From Streptomyces sp. NBC_01381 (GTDB taxonomy: Bacteria; Actinomycetota; Actinomycetes; Streptomycetales; Streptomycetaceae): a stretch of DNA of 64,000 nt. Position numbers and translations under genes: made by a program. Of the stretch, positions 58,735 through 64,000 are shown piece by piece; the stretch's first letter is position 1, and each line of letters begins with the position of its first letter. The stretch lies in contig NZ_JAPEPI010000001.1 of the NCBI RefSeq assembly GCF_026340305.1, forward strand, positions 4,278,001 through 4,342,000. Direction: 5' to 3'. Under the pieces are notes generated by a model. It made no database searches, was not told where the DNA came from, and saw only the letters and a program-made list of their open reading frames with translations.

Positions 58735-60305
58735 CCACCCCCGCCACCCAGCAGCGTCGCCTCCGCATCGGCATCGGCGGCATCGGCATCGAGTCCTCCA
58801 CCTTCTGCCCGCACCGCTCCACCACGGACGACTTCCGCCGGACCCGCGGCCAGGAACTCCTCGACCGCTACACCTGGACCCAGGCGGACTCGGACCTGGC
58901 GTACACGGTCGAATGGGTGCCGCTGCTGCACGCGACCTCGCTGCCCGGCGGTCCGGTGGAGGCGGCGTCGTATCTGACCCTCAAGGACGAACTCGTCACC
59001 CGCACAAGGGAAGCGGGCCCCCTGGACGGCCTCGTCTACGACATCCACGGCGCGATGAGCGTCATCGGTCTGACCGACGCCGAAGCCGACCTGACCGAGG
59101 CTGTCCGTGCCGCCCTCGACGCCGTCGGCACCCCCGACGGCGGCCGCCCGATGATCTCGGCCGCCATGGACCTGCACGGCAACGTCTCGCGCCGCTTCGC
59201 CGAGCCGGTCGACCTGCTCACCGCCCACCGCCTCGCCCCGCACGAGGACGCCTGGGAAACCCGCGAGCGCGCCGCCCGCAACCTCGTGCGCTGCCTGCGC
59301 GATCGCACCCGGCCGCACCGCGCCTGGGTGCAGATCCCCGTCCTGCTGCCCGGCGAGAAGACCAGCACCCGTCTGGAGCCCGCCAAGTCGCTGTACGCCT
59401 CGCTCGCCGAGATCGAGAAACTGCCCGGCATCCTCGACGCCGCGATGTGGGTCGGCTACGCGTGGGCGGACGAACCGCGCTGCCAGGCCGCGATCGTCGT
59501 CACCGGCGACGACGCCGAACTGGCCGCCGCCGAGGCCGAGAAGCTGGCCCGCCGCTACTGGGACACCCGCCGCGACTTCGTCTTCGTCGGCCCGACGGGC
59601 AGCGCCGAGGAGTGCATCGAGCAGGCGGTGGCCTCCACCGAGCGGCCCTTCCTGATCAGCGACTCCGGGGACAACCCGACCGCGGGCGGCGCCGGCGACC
59701 TGGCGTACATGCTGGGCAAGCTCCTGGAGAACGAGGCGATCCGCTGCGGAGCGGTCACCGCCGTCCACCCCGGCATCACCGACCCCGTCGCCGTCGCCCG
59801 CTGCTTCGAGGCCGGAGTGGGCGCCGATGTCACCCTGAGCGTCGGCGGAAAGGTCGACGCGAACCACGGCGGGCCCCACGAACTCACCGGCACCGTCGTG
59901 GCGTTGCAGCGCGCCGCCGAGCAGAAGGACCGGGCCGAGGGCGGCGCCTACGACCGGGGCGTCGACATGGCGGCGGTGCGCAGCGGCGGGGTGACCCTGA
60001 TCCTGGTCGAGCGCCGCAAGCCGTTCCACACCCTCGCGGACTTCCTCGGCCCGGCCGACGGCGGTCTCGGCATCGACCCGCGCACCTTCGACCTGGTCGT
60101 CGTGAAGATCGGCTACCTGGAGCCGGAGCTGTACGACATGGCCGCCGACTGGCTCCTCGCCCTCACCCCGGGCGGCGTCGACCAGGATCTCCTGCGGCTC
60201 GGCCACCACCGTGTGGAGCGCCCGCTGTATCCCTTCGACGATGACGCGTACGACACGGGGGTCGGCCCGGACCTGACGGCGAATCAGCTGACGCCGCTCG
60301 CCTGA
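58731..60305 (+). CDS. M81 family metallopeptidase (MlrC-like)
   Basis: 524 residues of the MlrC/microcystinase C group: IGIGGIGIESSTFCP at the N-terminus, YDIHGAM and MDLHGNVS (metal ligands), HEDAWETRERA, and the second-domain motif SDSGDNPTAGGAGD. MlrC cleaves linear peptides with unusual residues; most genomes with it have no microcystin, so a D-amino-acid or isopeptide substrate is likely. Coupled to the ROK regulator by ATGA and divergent from a peptide transporter: a plausible import-and-degrade unit. Confidence 0.9.
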   Translation: MTTPATQQRRLRIGIGGIGIESSTFCPHRSTTDDFRRTRGQELLDRYTWTQADSDLAYTVEWVPLLHATSLPGGPVEAASYLTLKDELVTRTREAGPLDGLVYDIHGAMSVIGLTDAEADLTEAVRAALDAVGTPDGGRPMISAAMDLHGNVSRRFAEPVDLLTAHRLAPHEDAWETRERAARNLVRCLRDRTRPHRAWVQIPVLLPGEKTSTRLEPAKSLYASLAEIEKLPGILDAAMWVGYAWADEPRCQAAIVVTGDDAELAAAEAEKLARRYWDTRRDFVFVGPTGSAEECIEQAVASTERPFLISDSGDNPTAGGAGDLAYMLGKLLENEAIRCGAVTAVHPGITDPVAVARCFEAGVGADVTLSVGGKVDANHGGPHELTGTVVALQRAAEQKDRAEGGAYDRGVDMAAVRSGGVTLILVERRKPFHTLADFLGPADGGLGIDPRTFDLVVVKIGYLEPELYDMAADWLLALTPGGVDQDLLRLGHHRVERPLYPFDDDAYDTGVGPDLTANQLTPLA

Positions 60306-60311
60306 CGAGAA

Positions 60312-60382
60312 GGGGCTTCACCGGCCGGAACGGGTCTGCGAAGGTGATCCCTTCGAGCCGCGAACCCGTCCGGAGGAGCCCC
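60312..60382 (+). promoter_or_regulatory. Nested hairpin leader enclosing the ribosome site of the PheC-like gene
   Basis: Three concentric stems: GGGGCT (60312-60317)/AGCCCC (60377-60382); CCGG-A-ACGGGT (60325-60335)/ACCCGTCCGG (60364-60373); CGAAGG (60339-60344)/CCTTCG (60350-60355). The ribosome site GGAGGA (60372-60377) is caught between or inside the two outer stems, 7 nt before the GTG at 60384. The fold could hide the site or terminate MlrC transcription. No U-tract. Confidence 0.55.
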
Positions 60383-60383
60383 C

Positions 60384-61205
60384 GTGAAGCGTGCCGCCAC
60401 CCTGTCCGCCCTGGTCTGTCTGCTCGCCGTGACGGCTGCCGCGCCCGCGTCGCCCGACGCAGGCCGCGGCAAGGACCGCCACCACGGCAGCCTCCTGGAC
60501 TCCATCCCGAAGGCGGGCGTCCTGAAGGTGTGCACGACGGGCGACTACCGCCCGTTCACCCACCTCGACCCCGCCGACGGAACGTACAGCGGAGTGGACA
60601 TCAAGATGGCCGAGGACCTCGCCAAGAGCCTCGACGCCAAGCCCTCATACGTGGCCACGACGTGGGCGAACCTCACCAAGGACGTCGCGGCGGGCCGCTG
60701 CGACATCGCCGTCGGCGGAGTCTCCATCACCCTGCCGCGCGCCCGCCAGGTCTACTTCAGCGAACCGACCCGCGAGGACGGCAAGACGCCGATCATCCGC
60801 TGCGCGGACAAGGACAAGTTCGGCGACGGCACCCTGAAGGACATCGACAGGCCCGGCACCACCGTGATCGTCAACCCCGGTGGCACGAACGAGCAGTTCG
60901 CGCGCGCCAACATCAAGCAGGCCACCATCAAGCTGCACCCGGAGAACACCACGATCTTCCAGGAGATCATCGAGGGCCGCGCGGACGTGATGATGACGGA
61001 CGCGAGCGAGACCCGCTACCAGTCCAAGATCCACCCCGAGCTCTGCTCGCTCCACCCCGACAAGCCCTTCACCTTCTCCGAGAAGGCATACGCACTGCCG
61101 CGCGGTGACGAGGAATTCAAGGAGTACGTCGACCAGTTCACCCACCTCGCGACGCACGACGGGACATACGCGGCGTACGAAGCCGAGTGGATGGGCGGCG
61201 CCTGA
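60384..61205 (+). CDS. Secreted solute-binding-fold protein, cyclohexadienyl dehydratase (PheC)-like
   Basis: 273 residues with a signal peptide (KRAATLSALVCLLAVTAAAPAS) and a family-3 binding fold. The segments VDIKMAEDLAKSLDAK, GRCDIAVGGVSITLPRARQVYFSEP, NPGGTNEQFARANIKQATI and TIFQEIIEGRADVMMTDASE match periplasmic cyclohexadienyl (arogenate/prephenate) dehydratases more closely than transport proteins. No ABC genes adjoin it. GTG 60384 follows GGAGGA. The dehydratase assignment is by motif resemblance. Confidence 0.75.
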   Translation: MKRAATLSALVCLLAVTAAAPASPDAGRGKDRHHGSLLDSIPKAGVLKVCTTGDYRPFTHLDPADGTYSGVDIKMAEDLAKSLDAKPSYVATTWANLTKDVAAGRCDIAVGGVSITLPRARQVYFSEPTREDGKTPIIRCADKDKFGDGTLKDIDRPGTTVIVNPGGTNEQFARANIKQATIKLHPENTTIFQEIIEGRADVMMTDASETRYQSKIHPELCSLHPDKPFTFSEKAYALPRGDEEFKEYVDQFTHLATHDGTYAAYEAEWMGGA

Positions 61206-61230
61206 GGGCCCCTAGGGCCTGTTTGACGGC

Positions 61231-61258
61231 ACCCCCTGGCGCCCGGCCCCCAGGGGGT
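61231..61258. terminator. Terminator-like hairpin after the PheC-like gene
   Basis: ACCCCCTGG (61231-61239) and CCAGGGGGT (61250-61258) pair perfectly with a 10-nt loop, 26 bp after the stop. A third copy of CCAGGGGGT follows at about 61281. Confidence 0.6.
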
Positions 61259-61301
61259 ATCCCTGGGACGGTCCCCGAGGCCAGGGGGTGTGCCGCGGTC
61301 C

Positions 61302-61307
61302 TAACGT
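61302..61307 (+). promoter_or_regulatory. Possible -10 element for a leaderless hydrolase transcript
   Basis: TAACGT fits the TANNNT consensus and ends 7 nt before the ATG at 61315. There is no ribosome site before that ATG. This spacing is what leaderless actinobacterial mRNAs show. Confidence 0.35.
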
Positions 61308-61314
61308 CCTTGGC

Positions 61315-62811
61315 ATGTCTTCCTCCCGTGAACGGTGCATCCACAGCAGGCAGAGCGGCCGGCTCGCCTCGACCACCACCGCCGACATCGACGAGCTCGT
61401 GGCCGGGCTCAAGGACCGGCCGCGGGTCGTGCTGCACTTCCACGGCGGGCTCATCGACGACACGCTGGGGTTCGCGACCGCCGAACGCCTGGCGCCCGTC
61501 TACGAAGCGGCCGGGGCCGACCCCGTCTTCTTCGTGTGGAGCAGCGGGCTCCTGGAGACGCTGCGGGGCAACCTGCCGCAGATCCTGAACGAGAGCGTCT
61601 TCCGTACGCTGCTCAACAGGGTCACGCGGTACGCGACAGGCATCGTCTTCCAGGAGCCGGGACAGCGGGCCCTCGGGGTGGTGGCCACCCCTACCCCGAG
61701 GGCCGTCGCGGCGGAACTCGCCCAGGTGCGGGCCGGGCTGGAGCCGTACGCACGGCTGACCGCACCGGCCGACGTACCGGAACTGACCGACGAGGAACAG
61801 CGGCAGCTGGCCGCCGAGCTCTCGACGGACGCCGAACTCGCCGAGCGCACCCGGGAGATCGTCAACTCGGTCGCACCGGCGCCCGCAGAGCAGGCCGCCG
61901 CGGCGCGAGACGCCATCGGGGGGCGTGCCGCGGCGGCCACACTGATGTCCCCGGACATCGTCGCCGAACTCGTGGACCGGGCGGGGACGGGGGAACGCGC
62001 CCTGGTCAGCACGGCGTTGCTGGTCCGCAAGACCGTGCGCGTGGTGGCCGCCGTCGTCGGGCGGTTCCGGCGGCGCACCGACCACGGGCTCTACCCGACG
62101 GTCGTCGAGGAGATCCTCCGCGAGTTCTACCTGGCCGGCGTGGGCGCGGCGATCTGGGACGCGATGAAGCGGCAGACCGCCGACACCTTCGCCGCCAGTG
62201 ACGAGGCCCGTGCCGGACGGTACTTCCTCGACCGGTTCGCCGAACTGCTCGCCACCGGCACCCGGCCCCAGGTGACCGTCGTCGGCCACAGCGCGGGCGC
62301 CGTGTTCATCGGCAACCTCCTCGACGACATCGCCCGCAGGCGCGCCGCGGCCGACGACCCCATGCCGCCCGACTTCCGCTTCCGCGACGTGGTGCTCCTC
62401 GCGCCCGCCTGCACGGTGTCGCAGCTCGCACCCGTCGTACGCCGCCAGGCCGAACTCTTCGACCGGTTCCGGATGTTCACCATGAACGACCCGGCGGAGC
62501 GGGCCGACCACCTGGTGCCGTTCCTGTACCCGAGGTCGCTGCTCTACTTCATCTCCGGCGTCCTGGAACGCGGGCAGGACAAGAAGTCCGCCGTCGTTCC
62601 GGTCGCCGGCATGCAGCACTGGTACCTCGACGCGGCGGCCGTGGACCGCGACTCGGCCGACCTGCGCGGCTTCCTGAGCGCCAACCCCGCGCGGACCGTG
62701 TGGTCACCGGGCGACGGCGGCCGCGGACGGCGGTCGGGCGCCATCAGCCACATCGCGTTCGACGACGACCCAGACGTGCTCGCGAGCATGGCCGACATGC
62801 TCGCCGACTGA
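61315..62811 (+). CDS. Alpha/beta-hydrolase-fold protein (lipase/esterase-like) beside a caspase gene
   Basis: 498 residues. RVVLHFHGGLIDD gives an oxyanion-hole HGG and VVGHSAGAVFIGNLL the nucleophile elbow with S326; a late His is in GMQHWYLD, so a catalytic triad is plausible. Between them lies a helical insert of about 150 residues (120-270) with no recognised domain. No signal peptide. ATG 61315 has no ribosome site and may be leaderless. The caspase-like gene follows after 24 bp on the same strand, so the two probably act together. Confidence 0.75.
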   Translation: MSSSRERCIHSRQSGRLASTTTADIDELVAGLKDRPRVVLHFHGGLIDDTLGFATAERLAPVYEAAGADPVFFVWSSGLLETLRGNLPQILNESVFRTLLNRVTRYATGIVFQEPGQRALGVVATPTPRAVAAELAQVRAGLEPYARLTAPADVPELTDEEQRQLAAELSTDAELAERTREIVNSVAPAPAEQAAAARDAIGGRAAAATLMSPDIVAELVDRAGTGERALVSTALLVRKTVRVVAAVVGRFRRRTDHGLYPTVVEEILREFYLAGVGAAIWDAMKRQTADTFAASDEARAGRYFLDRFAELLATGTRPQVTVVGHSAGAVFIGNLLDDIARRRAAADDPMPPDFRFRDVVLLAPACTVSQLAPVVRRQAELFDRFRMFTMNDPAERADHLVPFLYPRSLLYFISGVLERGQDKKSAVVPVAGMQHWYLDAAAVDRDSADLRGFLSANPARTVWSPGDGGRGRRSGAISHIAFDDDPDVLASMADMLAD

Positions 62812-62835
62812 CGCCACCGACGGGGGAGATAACGA

Positions 62836-63906
62836 ATGAACGACCTGCACTACGCAGTGGTCGTCGGCATCAACCGATACCCGGCCATCGGCGACCTACA
62901 GGGGGCACGGGGCGACGCCTGCCGGTTCCACGACTGGCTCGTCGACCCCGGGGGAGGCGCCGTGCCCGCGGCCAATGTCCATCTGGTCACCGCGAGCGAG
63001 GAGGACGAGCGCACCGACGACTTCCTGAGCGCCGTGCCGACCCGGGACTACGTCGACCGGGCGCTCTACCGTTCGCACACGGCCGTGGGGAAGGCCGTCA
63101 GGGCCAGGCCTGAGGAGGAGCAGTCCGACGCATGGCGGGCGACCAGGCTCTACGTCTTCCTGGCGGGGCACGGGTTCTCACCGTCCAACAACAGCGACGC
63201 GGCGCTGCTCATGGCCAACGCCGCGCGGGACTACATGGGCAGCCACATCGCCGTACGCCAGTATCTGAACTGGTACGAGTCGGCGTCGCCGTTCCACGAG
63301 GTGGTCTTCCTCGCCGACTGCTGCCGCACCCGCTTCGGCGGCGTGGAAGCCTTCGCCCCGCCCTTCACCGGAAGCACCGAGGCACCCGAGGACGTCGACT
63401 ACTTCGTCGGCTTCGCGACATCGCTCGGCGACCCCGCCTACGAGGAGCAGATCGCCGACCGCGACGGGGCAAGGGGGCACTTCACGACCGCGGTCCTGGA
63501 AGGGCTGCGCGGCGCGAGCGCCACCCCGGCGGGCACGGTCACCTCCGACGGCCTCGCCAACTACGTCACGACATCGGTGCGGGCCAGGACCGGGGGCGCG
63601 CTGGTGCCGCAGCAGGCCAGGTTCATCACGGGCGCAAGCGCCCCGATGGTCTTCACGCGGGGTGTGGAGGATCCGTCGGCCCCGGTGACGCTGCGCTTCC
63701 CCGAAGGCTTCCGCGGCTGGGTGCAGCTGCGGGGCGGCGCCCCCGGCGAACCACCGATCAGGCTGCACGTCGACGCGGCGGAAAGCGTCGAGAAGCTCAA
63801 GCCCGGGATGTACCGCGCCATGCCGGAGAGCGTGAACGCGGTGGACTTCCGGGACGGCGGATTCTTCGAGGTAATGACAGGCGGTGGCAATGGTGTCCAG
63901 CTCTGA
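62836..63906 (+). CDS. Caspase-family (peptidase C14 / metacaspase-like) protein
   Basis: 356 residues. The caspase fold begins at residue 5 (YAVVVGINRYPAIGDLQGARGDACRFHDWL), with catalytic His in YVFLAGHGFS (H112) and Cys in VFLADCCRTRFGG (C162/C163; by metacaspase alignment C163 is the nucleophile). Between about 180 and 240 is HFTTAVLEGLRG, a typical late caspase motif; the C-terminal 100 residues form a beta-rich extension (VTLRFPEGFRGWVQLRGGAP). GGGGGAG precedes ATG 62836. Next to an alpha/beta hydrolase and a third truncated gene. Confidence 0.85.
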   Translation: MNDLHYAVVVGINRYPAIGDLQGARGDACRFHDWLVDPGGGAVPAANVHLVTASEEDERTDDFLSAVPTRDYVDRALYRSHTAVGKAVRARPEEEQSDAWRATRLYVFLAGHGFSPSNNSDAALLMANAARDYMGSHIAVRQYLNWYESASPFHEVVFLADCCRTRFGGVEAFAPPFTGSTEAPEDVDYFVGFATSLGDPAYEEQIADRDGARGHFTTAVLEGLRGASATPAGTVTSDGLANYVTTSVRARTGGALVPQQARFITGASAPMVFTRGVEDPSAPVTLRFPEGFRGWVQLRGGAPGEPPIRLHVDAAESVEKLKPGMYRAMPESVNAVDFRDGGFFEVMTGGGNGVQL

Positions 63907-64000
63907 GGACCGGCGGCACGCACGAGAAGAGGCCGCGGCCGGGGTGCCGTTCGTCGTCATCCCGGACACCCCGTCGGTCCTTGTGACCGTCACGGACTCG
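63890..64000 (+). CDS. Start of a third gene in the hydrolase-caspase cluster, cut by window end
   Basis: ATG 63890 (or GTG 63893) starts inside the last codons of the caspase gene and stays open to the window end (MVSSSEDRRHAREEAAAGVPFVVIPDTPSVLV). 37 codons are visible, no domain can be named. The overlap with the caspase stop suggests translational coupling, so it is probably part of the same unit. Confidence 0.6.
   Translation, partial: MVSSSEDRRHAREEAAAGVPFVVIPDTPSVLVTVTDS

Overview
The window is about 64 kb of very GC-rich DNA with third-position G/C bias, GTG and TTG starts, many ATGA/GTGA stop-start overlaps and actinobacterial protein families. These include an HbpS-like haem protein, a single-chain acyl-CoA carboxylase, bacterial nitric oxide synthase, CYP102, ROK and MlrC, and a copy of a hairpin I recognise as dispersed in Streptomyces. 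It is almost certainly a Streptomyces chromosome. I found no rRNA, tRNA, CRISPR array, intact insertion sequence or prophage.

Layout. 1-5187: fatty-acyl metabolism (single-chain biotin carboxylase/BCCP/carboxyltransferase cut by the window start, divergent TetR, acyl-CoA synthetase). 5144-12343: HAD phosphatase and Lrp regulator, a three-gene ABC-2 exporter operon with one unusual permease, and a divergent NarL-type two-component system. 12454-14292: GH15 glycosidase with a changed catalytic-acid motif. 14241-26551 (all minus strand): an exopolysaccharide set (GT2, galE, ugd, UDP-glucuronate decarboxylase-like, beta-helix lipoprotein), then a 1498-residue membrane sensor with PAS, GGDEF and EAL domains fused to a complete PLP-dependent alpha-oxoamine synthase, then a methyltransferase. 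26676-29122: TetR, MerR and an MFS exporter. 29097-33329: DJ-1/PfpI protein, TetR and an isoquinoline 1-oxidoreductase-like molybdoenzyme. 33447-39545: LysR, SnoaL, PadR, self-sufficient P450 and PAS-LuxR regulator. 39659-43925: 21-bp repeat array, HbpS-like protein, ankyrin protein, beta-propeller lipoprotein and FUSC membrane protein. 44270-46670: nitric oxide synthase oxygenase and a lactonase-fold protein. 46764-50601: CbiX-like protein, BadF-type kinase, uracil-DNA glycosylase and a BNR-repeat protein. 50681-60305: oligopeptide ABC operon ending in homocysteine methyltransferase, divergent from a ROK regulator coupled to an MlrC peptidase. 60384-64000: secreted PheC-like protein, then an alpha/beta hydrolase, a caspase-like protease and a third gene cut by the window end.

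How parts work together. The strongest candidate for something undescribed is the c-di-GMP enzyme fused to an alpha-oxoamine synthase (the fold of the CqsA/LqsA autoinducer synthases), followed 6 bp later by a methyltransferase and preceded by a polysaccharide operon: a possible link between c-di-GMP turnover, small-molecule signalling and matrix production. The second is the hydrolase/caspase cluster at the right edge, which looks like the start of a multi-gene effector system. Several other units show a regulator next to a clear inverted repeat (2815-2830, 10117-10130, 27803-27824, 33362-33387, 38794-38813, 57489-57536), and several genes carry in-frame tandem duplications.

All functions are inferred from motifs read by eye; no database search was run.
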